Positions 34,919-43,632 of a stretch of 64,000 nt of DNA are shown piece by piece. The stretch is from Chryseosolibacter sp964393795 (lineage in GTDB: Bacteria; Bacteroidota; Bacteroidia; Cytophagales; Cyclobacteriaceae), in contig CAYMWA010000001.1 in NCBI GenBank assembly GCA_964393795.1, positions 24,373-88,372 of the forward strand. Direction: 5' to 3'. The notes under the pieces were generated by a model. It was not told where the DNA came from, made no database searches, and saw only the letters and a program-made list of their open reading frames with translations. Position numbers and translations under genes: made by a program. Within the stretch, counting starts at the first letter, position 1. Each line of letters begins with the position of its first letter.

Positions 34919-37270
34919 ATGATCAAAAGTTTTTTCTTAACCCTGTTTCTTTTTTCCACATTAACGGGCTTTTCGCAAGAAAGAGTCACCCTGAATGGCT
35001 ATATCCGTGACGTCGACAACGGCGAGGAACTCCTGGGTGTGACCATTTACATCCCGTCGCTCCAGGCCGGAACCATCACCAATGACTATGGATTTTATGC
35101 GCTCACGGTGCCAAAAGGCACTTATGAGGTCCAGTTCACCTATATTGGCTACAAGCAGGTCGTGCGGACATTGGACCTTCATGAAAACGTCAGCCTCAAC
35201 ATCGAGATGGCTTCCGACGCGCGGATCATGCAGGAGATTGTCATAGAAGAGAAGCCGCTCGACGAGAATGTCGTCTCCGTTCAGATGAGCAAGAACACCC
35301 TTGATATGAATCAGGTGCGCAAGCTGCCGGCCCTCTTCGGTGAGATTGATATCATCAAGAACATTCAGATGATGCCAGGCGTCGTGACGGTCGGGGAGGG
35401 CAACTCCAGCTTTTATGTTCGCGGCGGCAGCGCGGACCAGAACCTTATCCTGATCGACGAAGCGCCGGTGTACGATCCTTCCCACCTGTTTGGTTTGTTT
35501 TCGGTTTTCAATGCGGATGTGATCAAAGATTCGGAGCTCTACAAGGGGGGCATACCCGCGCGATTTGGGGGACGGCTGTCGTCTATCCTGGACGTAAGGA
35601 CCAAAGATGGAAACAACCGTGCGTATGACGTCAGCGGGGGTATCGGGCTGCTCGCGAGCCGCATCGCCGTGGAGGGACCCATAAAGAAAGAAAAAAGCTC
35701 TTTCATCGTTTCCGGTCGCCGTTCGTACGTCGATGGGTTCCTCAAGGCCGCGGGCGAAAACAACCTGGTTCATTTTTACGACCTTAATGCCAAGGTCAAC
35801 TTCAGGTCCAGCAACCGAAACCGATTTTTTGTTGCTTTGTACGCCGGGCGCGATGTCTTTCGGTTTGATGAGAATTTCGCTTTCGCCTGGGGCAACATGA
35901 CGGGCACACTCAGGTGGAACCACTTGTTCAACGATCGCTTGTTTTCCAATACGTCGATCATCCTGAGTAACTTCGACTACAACCTTGAGTTGAAGGATCC
36001 GGCGCAGGGATTCCGATGGATATCCAACCTTCAAGAATACAGTTTCAAGAACGATCTCTCGTATGCGCTTAATAAAGACAATGAACTTGCCTTCGGATAT
36101 CACCTTACGGGGCGGAGATTTTCTCCGGGTAAGATATCACCAAACACGTCCGGCTCGATCTTTCAGGTGACGACCCTCCAACACATGTATGCGTTGGACC
36201 ACGCACTCTATGTGAGTAACATGCAGCGCGTAAACGACCGACTCACACTAGACTATGGCGTACGGCTTTCGATCTTTCAGAACATCGGCCCCGGCGATGT
36301 CTACCTCTACGAAGATCCCAAAGACAACATCAACATTAACCGGATTGATACGCTGCACTATGACCGTTGGGAAAGCATCAGAACGTATGTGCACCTGCAG
36401 CCCCGGTTCGCCGTACGGTACATACTGAAGGAAGGACAGTCGCTGAAGTTGTCGTACAACCGCATGGTTCAAAACACACACCTCATTTCTTCGGGAACTG
36501 CACCGGTACCGTTCAATACCTGGAATCCGAGCAACTACTATTTGAAACCCCAGGTGGCTGACCAGATAGCAGGAGGGTATTTCAGAAATTTCAAAGAAAA
36601 TGAATATGCATTCTCCATTGAGGCGTACTATAAGGACATCAACAACGTCACCGATTTTGCCGACAACGCGCAGATCTTCTTCAACGAGGACCTGTCGACG
36701 GAGTATCGCCAGGGAGACGCGTGGGCTTATGGTCTTGAACTCCTTGTCAACAAAAATCTTGGCGCGTTGACCGGAATGGCGAGCTACACCTGGTCGAAGA
36801 CCATGCGAAAGGTGGATGGTGTAAATCTCGGACACGAATTTGTGGCCAACTACGACCGGCGTCATGTATTTAACGTGCAGGCCGCTTATGACTTCAATGA
36901 CAAGTGGTCATTCGGAGGCTCGTTCACCTATAGTACAGGCCGACCGTTGACATTGCCCGCGGGAAAGTATGAATACGGAAACTACAATGCCGATGTGCTG
37001 ACGGAGAGAAATGGTTATCGCCTTCCGGATTTTCACCGACTTGATTTATCTGTCACCCTCAATCCGCGCAAGAACGCCACGCGTAAATGGAAAGGACAGT
37101 GGATCTTTTCAGTATACAACGCCTACAACCGGAAGAACCCGTTCACGATCTATACGCGAACAAAACAGGACAAAGACGGCAACATACTAGGCGACGGGTC
37201 TGAAAAGGAAGCGCGCCTGATCTATCTCTTTCCTATACTTCCGTCGGTCACTTACAATTTCAAATTCTAA
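34919..37270 (+). CDS. TonB-dependent outer-membrane receptor with carboxypeptidase-like N-terminal domain
   Basis: A 783-residue TonB-dependent receptor. After a signal peptide (TLTGFSQ, about residue 21) comes a CarboxypepD_reg-like domain (LNGYIRDVDNGEELLGVTIY), a plug domain (VRKLPALFGEIDIIKNIQMMPGV; FYVRGGSADQNLILIDEAPVYDP) and a 22-strand barrel ending YNFKF. It belongs to the CarboxypepD-TonB type that pairs with DUF4249 lipoproteins rather than with SusD; such a lipoprotein follows 5 bp downstream. The ATG at 34919 is chosen because it begins the signal peptide. The ligand is not known. Confidence 0.92.
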   Translation: MIKSFFLTLFLFSTLTGFSQERVTLNGYIRDVDNGEELLGVTIYIPSLQAGTITNDYGFYALTVPKGTYEVQFTYIGYKQVVRTLDLHENVSLNIEMASDARIMQEIVIEEKPLDENVVSVQMSKNTLDMNQVRKLPALFGEIDIIKNIQMMPGVVTVGEGNSSFYVRGGSADQNLILIDEAPVYDPSHLFGLFSVFNADVIKDSELYKGGIPARFGGRLSSILDVRTKDGNNRAYDVSGGIGLLASRIAVEGPIKKEKSSFIVSGRRSYVDGFLKAAGENNLVHFYDLNAKVNFRSSNRNRFFVALYAGRDVFRFDENFAFAWGNMTGTLRWNHLFNDRLFSNTSIILSNFDYNLELKDPAQGFRWISNLQEYSFKNDLSYALNKDNELAFGYHLTGRRFSPGKISPNTSGSIFQVTTLQHMYALDHALYVSNMQRVNDRLTLDYGVRLSIFQNIGPGDVYLYEDPKDNININRIDTLHYDRWESIRTYVHLQPRFAVRYILKEGQSLKLSYNRMVQNTHLISSGTAPVPFNTWNPSNYYLKPQVADQIAGGYFRNFKENEYAFSIEAYYKDINNVTDFADNAQIFFNEDLSTEYRQGDAWAYGLELLVNKNLGALTGMASYTWSKTMRKVDGVNLGHEFVANYDRRHVFNVQAAYDFNDKWSFGGSFTYSTGRPLTLPAGKYEYGNYNADVLTERNGYRLPDFHRLDLSVTLNPRKNATRKWKGQWIFSVYNAYNRKNPFTIYTRTKQDKDGNILGDGSEKEARLIYLFPILPSVTYNFKF

Positions 37271-37275
37271 GCAGC

Positions 37276-38115
37276 ATGCGATTATTCATTCCGATAGCGA
37301 TTCTTTTTTTTCTTGTCGCCGCGTGTGATGAGCCGACACACCTTGACCTGAGGCAGACACCACCCCGCATGGTGATTGAAGGCTTGCTCACCAACAAGCC
37401 CGGATACCAGTATGTGAAGGTATCATGGTCGACAGATTTTTACGATTCAGGGAAAACCCCGCGTATTGAAGATGCGACAGTCACCGTGACGGATGATCAA
37501 GGGAATACCTACCCCTACGTTCACAATCCCGGGAATGACCCCGACTCCGCCGGTATCTATCTGCCGTCGACGTCGTTTGCGGGCATCGTTGGAAGAACGT
37601 ATACGCTGAGCGTTGCAGTGGACGGCGAGGTGTATACCGGCACTGACCAGTTACTGTCAGTGGCACCAATCGATTCCCTCAGTTTCCAGATCAATGAAGG
37701 ACAGAAAGAGGACCCAAAGGAGCCTGGCAAAATTTACGAGTTGTTGCTCTTTGCCCGCGAGCCGCAAGATGTGAAGAACTATTACCTGTTTAAGTACTAT
37801 CGCAATGATTCGTTGGTCCACTTCTTTCCGACAGACGTGTACTTCAGCGATGACGCGATGCTGGCTGAGGAGATCAACGGTGTTCCGTCTCCGGTGTACT
37901 ACGCGGTTGAGGATACCGCCCGACTGGAAATGTACAGCCTCACCCGACAGGGATACGTTTTCTTCAATGATTTTTCACTTTTGCTCAACAACGACGGGGG
38001 CGGTATGTTCGGCCCTGTTCCCGCGCCACCGCGATCCAATCTGAGCGGGGGTGCGCTCGGTTTTTTTCAGGTGAGTGCGATCACGGAGAAGCAGGCGATT
38101 CTCACGCGCGACTGA
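37276..38115 (+). CDS. DUF4249 family lipoprotein
   Basis: A 279-residue lipoprotein with lipobox VAAC (Cys about residue 17) and the DUF4249 pattern RMVIEGLLTNKPGYQYVKVSWS followed by a VTVTDDQGN Ig-like strand set. Members of this family occur immediately after TonB-dependent receptors in Bacteroidota and probably sit on the outside of the barrel, as SusD does for SusC. It begins 5 bp after the receptor's stop codon, so the pair forms one operon. Confidence 0.88.
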   Translation: MRLFIPIAILFFLVAACDEPTHLDLRQTPPRMVIEGLLTNKPGYQYVKVSWSTDFYDSGKTPRIEDATVTVTDDQGNTYPYVHNPGNDPDSAGIYLPSTSFAGIVGRTYTLSVAVDGEVYTGTDQLLSVAPIDSLSFQINEGQKEDPKEPGKIYELLLFAREPQDVKNYYLFKYYRNDSLVHFFPTDVYFSDDAMLAEEINGVPSPVYYAVEDTARLEMYSLTRQGYVFFNDFSLLLNNDGGGMFGPVPAPPRSNLSGGALGFFQVSAITEKQAILTRD

Positions 38116-38143
38116 CGGAATGCCTATTGGAAGAATTTTTTAA

Positions 38144-38191
38144 CCGGATTCATCTGAATTTACTCTATTTTTAGCGCTCAGATGATTCCGG
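38144..38191. promoter_or_regulatory. inverted repeat around a -7-like element, upstream of 38222
   Basis: Arms at 38144-38157 and 38178-38191 are complementary at 13 of 14 positions (CCGGATTCATCTGA and TCAGATGATTCCGG). The 20-bp loop contains TATTTTTA (38166-38173), one base from the Bacteroidota -7 consensus. It could be an operator over the promoter of the downstream gene, a terminator of the upstream operon, or both. Confidence 0.5.
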
Positions 38192-38221
38192 TTTTCGCCG
38201 GCGACTGCTAAAAAAAGATGC

Positions 38222-41149
38222 ATGAGATTACCGGCACTGATCCTGTTTCTCTCCATTCTAAGTGTTTCCGCAGGTGCGCAGGTCGTGCTTGAGAACAATC
38301 CACCATCGCTCAAATGGTATCAAATCAAGACGCCGCACTTCCGCGTGCTCTACGGTGAAGGTTTTGAAGCGGAAGCGGAGCGTGTGGCCAATACCCTTGA
38401 GCACATTCGCGTGCCGGAAGCGGAGAGCCTTGGATCGGTTCCCGGAAAATTTCCGGTAGTCATTCAGAATCAATCGTCGAAGTCCAACGGCTTCGTTTCC
38501 ATTCTCCCGCGCCGGTCTGAATTCTATGCCATGCCCACGCAGGACTACAACTTCATCGGTACCAACGACTGGCTTGACCTGCTGACATCGCACGAATATC
38601 GCCACATCGTCCAATATCAACACGCAAAGCGTGGCTTTAACAAGGCCATCTATTATCTGTTCGGATCGATTTCCCTTGCAGGGATGGCACAGGCCGCAGC
38701 GCCACCGTGGTTCTGGGAAGGGGATGCCGTTGCAACGGAGACAGCGTTCACGCCGGGTGGTCGTGGAAAGATTCCCAACTTCGGTCTGCTCATGCGCACC
38801 AACCTGCTTGAAGGCAGAAAGTTCAACTATCACAAGCAACACCTGCGCTCGTACCGTCACAACATCCCCGATCATTATGTGCTGGGCTACTACATGGTTA
38901 GCTATCTTCGCCGCAGAACAAATGATCCGGACATCTGGGGCAAGATCACGGCACGTTCGTGGCGAGCTCCCTTTATTCCGTTTGCCTTCTCGAACGCCAT
39001 TAAGAAGGAAACCGGTCTCTACGTTACGGATTTGTATAACGCGATGGCCGATGATCTTCAGGAAAAATGGAAGGCGGAAATAGACGGCCTTGTCCTGACG
39101 CCTTTCAGCACGGTGAGTCACCGGCGCGACGAAGCCTATACAGACTACCTCTATCCACAACCGATGACCGATGGCAATGTACTCGTCATGAAACGGGGCA
39201 TCGGCGATATTGAACAATTTGTCCTGGTGGGCGACGGCGAAGAACGCGTTTTCATACCGGGTCCGATCAATGACACGGGCATGCTCTCTGCCGCGGGCAA
39301 TCGAGTGGTGTGGAATGAATACGGGTTTGATCCGCGCTGGCGTGTGAAAAACTATTCGCTTATCAAGGCGTTTGATATGACGACCGGAGAACGACAACTG
39401 ATTGGCGGCAAGCACAGCCGTTATGCAGGGGCGGCGCTCAGCCGGGATGGAAGCAGGGTGGTGACCGTACAAACGGGTGTAGACTACCAAACCAACCTGG
39501 TGGTCCTTGATGCGCACAGCGGAGACGTTGTCAAAATTTTCCCCAATCCCGATAATGACTTTTATTCGATGGCCCGGTGGTCGCAAGATGGTAAGTCGAT
39601 CGTTGCGCTCAGGACCGTGGCAGATGGAAAGACCATTTCGCTCATCGACTTTGCGACCGGGCAGGTGCGCGATCTCTTACCGGTGTCGGAGGAAAATGTG
39701 GGATATCCGGTACTGCACGGTGATTATGTCTTGTTCAACTCTCCGACAACAGGCATCGACAACATTTACGCACTGCAGTTGAGCACTGGTAAACGTTTTC
39801 AGGTGACATCAAGTCGCCTTGGTGCCTATAACCCTGCGGTATCGGCCGACGGGAGAACGTTGTATTACAACGACCAGACGCGCGACGGACTTGACGTCGT
39901 GCAGATACCCTTCAGGCCGTCCGACTGGAAACCCTTTGACCGCAAGAGGAGGGCGAGTCTGTTTTTCGGTCACCTTGTGGAACAGGAGGGACATCCCGAC
40001 ATCGTCAGCGAAGTGCCTGAAATTCCTCGCGAGTCAACACGTTATCGCAAGATCAACGGTCTCATCAACCCCTATAACTGGGGGCTGACCGTGAACAACG
40101 ACCTGACAGAGGCCAGCGTGGGCATTCTGTCACGCGATATCCTGAGTACAACGGCCCTGAGCCTGGGGTATTACTTCGACATCGCCGAACAGACATCCGC
40201 ATGGCGAGGCGAAGTCAGCTACCAGGGGTTGTATCCCATCATCGACGTATCGGCGTCCATCGCCAACCGGTCTGTACAAAAGGGTGGCGTCAGGTTCTAT
40301 GATACGCTTACTAATCCCACGACAGTGGAGGCACGGGACGTGATTTTCAAGTGGCGCGAGAAGAACGTCGAGGCAGCCCTGCGTCTTCCATTGTTGACGA
40401 CCTCATCCAAGTACCATGGGAGTGTATCCATTGGCAATGCCGTTGGACTGACCGAAGTATCGGACTTCGAAAACAACATTGACGGCGGTGGGCGTGTGGT
40501 GCCAACGGGGGATGCGCGCGCCTATTTCTTTCGGGACTACCTCGACAACGGCAAACTGATGTATAACCGCTTTACTGTCTCTGCTTTCCGGCTGATGAAG
40601 TTGAGCCGACGCGACATCAACAGCCGATGGGGGCAGCGAATCGAGCTGGAGTCATATGAAACGCCGTTCGGCGGCGACTTCAGCGGGCGGCTTTTTTCAG
40701 TTTACGGGCTGTTGTATTTTCCGGGATTGGCGAAGCATCATTCGTTGTGGACCTATGGTGCGTGGCAGCACACCAGCATTGAGCAGCAGGCGCAGAACTA
40801 TGTGTTCCGCAACCGAATCCCGACGCCACGAGGACATACGGTATCTCGGTTTGAGCAGTTCTATACTACCTCTGTAAACTACACACTTCCTGTCTGGTAT
40901 CCCGACATCGCGGCAGGGCCGTTGTTGAATATACAACGTTTGCGGGCCAACGCATTCTTCGATTACGGTTTTGGAAACAGTCCTTCCCTTGACCAACAGC
41001 AAGTGTACAGCTCCGTAGGGCTGGAAGCACGGCTCGACATTAACATTATGCGCTTCCTGCCCCAGTTTGATATCGGCGTGCGATTCTCGAGGGGTCTTGT
41101 TCCGGCCGCTACCAAATTTGAAGTACTCATGGGCACGTTTAATTTCTAA
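38222..41149 (+). CDS. putative zinc metallopeptidase, propeller and outer-membrane barrel in one chain
   Basis: A 975-residue exported protein (signal peptide to about residue 20, SAGAQ). Residues about 30-280 resemble a gluzincin peptidase: HEYRH places ligands at His124 and His128 with Glu125 as base, and Glu166 in WFWEGDA is a plausible third ligand. About 280-600 contains propeller blades of the TolB/WD40-like type (AALSRDGSRVVTVQ; ARWSQDGKSIVALR; AVSADGRTLYYND). The last 350 residues alternate aromatic strands and end TKFEVLMGTFNF, as in outer-membrane beta-barrels. Together this suggests a surface-exposed protease or a BamA-like translocation component; function is inferred. Confidence 0.75.
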   Translation: MRLPALILFLSILSVSAGAQVVLENNPPSLKWYQIKTPHFRVLYGEGFEAEAERVANTLEHIRVPEAESLGSVPGKFPVVIQNQSSKSNGFVSILPRRSEFYAMPTQDYNFIGTNDWLDLLTSHEYRHIVQYQHAKRGFNKAIYYLFGSISLAGMAQAAAPPWFWEGDAVATETAFTPGGRGKIPNFGLLMRTNLLEGRKFNYHKQHLRSYRHNIPDHYVLGYYMVSYLRRRTNDPDIWGKITARSWRAPFIPFAFSNAIKKETGLYVTDLYNAMADDLQEKWKAEIDGLVLTPFSTVSHRRDEAYTDYLYPQPMTDGNVLVMKRGIGDIEQFVLVGDGEERVFIPGPINDTGMLSAAGNRVVWNEYGFDPRWRVKNYSLIKAFDMTTGERQLIGGKHSRYAGAALSRDGSRVVTVQTGVDYQTNLVVLDAHSGDVVKIFPNPDNDFYSMARWSQDGKSIVALRTVADGKTISLIDFATGQVRDLLPVSEENVGYPVLHGDYVLFNSPTTGIDNIYALQLSTGKRFQVTSSRLGAYNPAVSADGRTLYYNDQTRDGLDVVQIPFRPSDWKPFDRKRRASLFFGHLVEQEGHPDIVSEVPEIPRESTRYRKINGLINPYNWGLTVNNDLTEASVGILSRDILSTTALSLGYYFDIAEQTSAWRGEVSYQGLYPIIDVSASIANRSVQKGGVRFYDTLTNPTTVEARDVIFKWREKNVEAALRLPLLTTSSKYHGSVSIGNAVGLTEVSDFENNIDGGGRVVPTGDARAYFFRDYLDNGKLMYNRFTVSAFRLMKLSRRDINSRWGQRIELESYETPFGGDFSGRLFSVYGLLYFPGLAKHHSLWTYGAWQHTSIEQQAQNYVFRNRIPTPRGHTVSRFEQFYTTSVNYTLPVWYPDIAAGPLLNIQRLRANAFFDYGFGNSPSLDQQQVYSSVGLEARLDINIMRFLPQFDIGVRFSRGLVPAATKFEVLMGTFNF

Positions 41150-41174
41150 AATCGGGACGCGCGTCAAAAACTCC

Positions 41175-41218
41175 TTGAAAATCCACCTGAATAGCCTATT
41201 TTTGATCGCTTATTCAGG
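41175..41218 (+). promoter_or_regulatory. promoter and overlapping inverted repeat of the pyruvate dehydrogenase E2 gene
   Basis: TTG at 41175-41177 and TATTTTTG at 41197-41204, with a 19-bp spacer, match the Bacteroidota -33/-7 promoter well. The perfect 8-bp arms CCTGAATA (41186-41193) and TATTCAGG (41211-41218) flank the -7 element symmetrically, as an operator would. The leader to the ATG at 41274 is about 60 nt. Confidence 0.65.
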
Positions 41219-41273
41219 CGGTAAACCACGGGGTTACATACGGCCGGAAATTTCATTTAAACGTTAATTATCA

Positions 41274-42917
41274 ATGGCAGAAATCGTACGCATGCCCAAA
41301 ATGAGCGATACCATGACGGAAGGTGTCATCGCCAAGTGGCATAAAAAAGTTGGGGACACTGTGAAGTCGGGGGAGTTGATGGCAGAAATCGAAACAGATA
41401 AGGCAACCATGGACTATGAGTCCTTCAACAGCGGAACGGTGCTTTATCTCGGTGCAAAGGAAGGAGAGGCCATTCAGGTAAACGATGTGCTTGCCGTGGT
41501 AGGAAATAAAGGAGAGGATTACAAGGCGCTGCTGGAGCAGGAAAAAGGGAGTGACGGAGGCAGCGCGAGCGAAGCAAAACCCCAGGAGGCGGGCGCTGAA
41601 ACGAAGGAGAAGCAAGCGGAAACGGCTGCCGCGGTAGATACTTCAGCAATCAAGGCTGATGTGGCGTTAATGCCAAAGATGAGCGATACCATGGAGGAAG
41701 GTGTGATCGCCGCATGGCACAAGAAGGTGGGCGACACTGTGAAGTCGGGTGATTTGCTGGCGGAAGTGGAGACGGACAAGGCCACGATGGATTATGAGTC
41801 GTATAACACAGGTACCTTGCTATACATTGGTGCAGAAGCCGGGGAGGCCATTCCTATCAACGGTGTGCTGGCCATTATTGGTGACAAGGATGCCGATTGG
41901 CAGACGTTGCTGAAGGCCCACCAGGCCAAGGCATCGGGTGGTGACGGCGCATCCGAAGAGCCGGCAGCACAGAAAGAGGCGGCGCCCGCGCCCGCGGAAA
42001 AAGCACCGGAAGAGGTCCATGCCGAGCACGGGGCCAATGGAAGAATAAAAGCATCGCCGCTCGCGAAGAAACTCGCCAAGGAGAAGGGCATTAACATTGC
42101 AGACATTCCGGGAACCGGCGACCAGGGGAGAATCACCAAGCGGGATGTGGAGAACTTTGTGCCCTCCGCGCCCAAGGCTGGCGCAACAGATGGCAAAGCC
42201 GCCGCGCCTATATCACTGCCTCAAGTCGTGGGAGAAGAGCGTTATGAAGACGTCCCGGTGTCGCAGATGCGCAAGACCATCGCGCGGCGCCTGGCGGAAA
42301 GCAAATTCTCCGCTCCGCACTTCTACCTCACCATGGAGATCGATATGGACAAGGCAGTGGAGGCGCGAAAGAGCATGAACGAATTGAGTCCGGTCAAGAT
42401 TTCATTTAACGATATCGTCATCAAAGCCGTTGCAGCTGCGTTGCGTCAGCATCCGGATGTGAACGTATCGTGGCGTGGCGACAAAATTCGAAAGAATCAA
42501 CATATCCACATCGGTGTAGCGGTTGCCGTGCCCGAAGGATTGTTGGTGCCTGTTGTCCGTTTCGCCGACAACAAATCACTGTCGCACATCGCAGCAGAAG
42601 TGAAGGACCTCGCACAAAAGGCCCACGCGAAGAAATTGCAGCCTTCCGACTGGGAGGGAAATACCTTCACGGTATCGAACCTCGGCATGTTTGGCATTGA
42701 AGAATTTACGGCCATCATCAACCCGCCCGATGCCTGTATCCTCGCCATCGGCGGTATCAAACAGACGCCAGTGGTGAAAAACGGACAGATCGTTCCCGGC
42801 AATGTGATGAAGGTCACGATGTCGTGCGACCACCGTGCAGTCGACGGTGCAACAGGTTCAGCCTTCCTGCAAACCCTGAAAGGCCTGTTGGAAGACCCCG
42901 TCCGCATTTTAATATAG
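41274..42917 (+). CDS. pdhC: pyruvate dehydrogenase complex E2 (dihydrolipoamide acetyltransferase)
   Basis: A 547-residue E2 subunit. Two N-terminal lipoyl domains carry the lipoylated Lys at 43 and 169 in the motif ETDKATMDYES; Ala/Glu/Pro-rich linkers follow; the peripheral subunit-binding domain is at about residues 258-295 (KASPLAKKLAKEKG...GRITKRDV); the catalytic domain has the active-site His520 in SCDHRAVDG. It transfers acetyl groups to CoA and forms the core of the complex. The E1 and E3 genes are not in the window, as is common in Bacteroidota. The lipoyl domains are nearly identical, a recent duplication. Confidence 0.94.
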   Translation: MAEIVRMPKMSDTMTEGVIAKWHKKVGDTVKSGELMAEIETDKATMDYESFNSGTVLYLGAKEGEAIQVNDVLAVVGNKGEDYKALLEQEKGSDGGSASEAKPQEAGAETKEKQAETAAAVDTSAIKADVALMPKMSDTMEEGVIAAWHKKVGDTVKSGDLLAEVETDKATMDYESYNTGTLLYIGAEAGEAIPINGVLAIIGDKDADWQTLLKAHQAKASGGDGASEEPAAQKEAAPAPAEKAPEEVHAEHGANGRIKASPLAKKLAKEKGINIADIPGTGDQGRITKRDVENFVPSAPKAGATDGKAAAPISLPQVVGEERYEDVPVSQMRKTIARRLAESKFSAPHFYLTMEIDMDKAVEARKSMNELSPVKISFNDIVIKAVAAALRQHPDVNVSWRGDKIRKNQHIHIGVAVAVPEGLLVPVVRFADNKSLSHIAAEVKDLAQKAHAKKLQPSDWEGNTFTVSNLGMFGIEEFTAIINPPDACILAIGGIKQTPVVKNGQIVPGNVMKVTMSCDHRAVDGATGSAFLQTLKGLLEDPVRILI

Positions 42918-42921
42918 TAGG

Positions 42922-43056
42922 CTTGCCANNNNNNNNNNNNNNNNNNNNNNNNNNNNNNNNNNNNNNNNNNNNNNNNNNNNNNNNNNNNNNNNNNNNNNNN
43001 NNNNNNNNNNNNNNNNNNNNNNNNNNNNTTGCCAATTGCCAATTGCCAATTGCCAG
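42922..43056 (+). repeat. heptamer tandem array, TTGCCAA family, interrupted by gap
   Basis: cttgcca at 42922-42928 precedes the gap and four units (ttgccaa x3, ttgccag) follow at 43029-43056. The reverse complement is the GGCAATT family seen at 10581-10613 and 48869-48896. The array fills the pdhC-hslV intergenic space. Confidence 0.9.
42929..43028. other. assembly gap of 100 N within a heptamer array
   Basis: Flanked on both sides by TTGCCAA units, so the break is explained by the repeat. No gene seems to be lost; pdhC ends 11 bp before and hslV begins 53 bp after. Confidence 0.98.
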
Positions 43057-43081
43057 TTGGCACATTTAGACGATTCAAATT

Positions 43082-43618
43082 ATGGAAAAAATACACGCAA
43101 CAACCATTCTCGCGGTCATTCACAACGGCCAGGTGGCGATTGGGGGTGATGGGCAGGCGACGATGGGTAATTATGTGGCGAAGAGCAACGTGAGGAAAAT
43201 CAGGCGGCTCCACGACGGAAAAGTGTTGGCGGGTTTTGCTGGCTCGACGGCAGACGCTTTCACACTCATCGAACGATTTGAAGAAAAACTCAACAGTTAC
43301 AGCGGGAACATGAAACGTGCGGCGATTGAGTTGGCGAAGGACTGGCGCATGGATCGTTTCCTGCGGAGGCTTGAAGCCATGCTCATTACTGTCAACAAAG
43401 ATGAACTGCTCGTCCTTTCGGGAACGGGCGATGTGCTAGAGCCGGATAACCAGATTGCCGCCATCGGATCGGGGGCCATGTATGCCCAATCGGCGGCACT
43501 TGCACTCAAGAAGCATGCACCACAACTCAGCGCCGAACAGATCGTGCATGACAGCCTTCATATCGCTGCCGACATTTGCATCTATACCAATCACAACATC
43601 GTGCTGGAAAAGCTCTGA
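43082..43618 (+). CDS. hslV: ATP-dependent protease subunit HslV
   Basis: A 178-residue proteasome-like peptidase. HslV forms a two-ring barrel gated by the HslU ATPase. The catalytic N-terminal Thr is predicted at Thr7 in MEKIHATTILAV after removal of a short propeptide, longer than the single Met in E. coli. Conserved stretches include GGDGQATMGN, GFAGSTADAFTL, KDWRMDRFLRRLEAM, IGSGAMYAQSAA and DICIYTNHN. No hslU gene is adjacent. It converges with the next gene, leaving only 14 bp between stops and no visible terminator. Confidence 0.95.
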   Translation: MEKIHATTILAVIHNGQVAIGGDGQATMGNYVAKSNVRKIRRLHDGKVLAGFAGSTADAFTLIERFEEKLNSYSGNMKRAAIELAKDWRMDRFLRRLEAMLITVNKDELLVLSGTGDVLEPDNQIAAIGSGAMYAQSAALALKKHAPQLSAEQIVHDSLHIAADICIYTNHNIVLEKL

Positions 43619-43632
43619 GTTTGGCAACGAAG

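Noticed and set aside
34961..36103. Long minus-strand open frame (380 codons) opposite the TonB receptor
   Set aside because: Antisense shadow of a well supported receptor gene, with no recognisable motif.
38258..39586. Long open frame on the minus strand (about 440 codons) opposite the metallopeptidase-like gene
   Set aside because: It is antisense to a strongly supported gene; the amino-acid composition has no family motif or signal peptide, and open antisense frames are common at this base composition.
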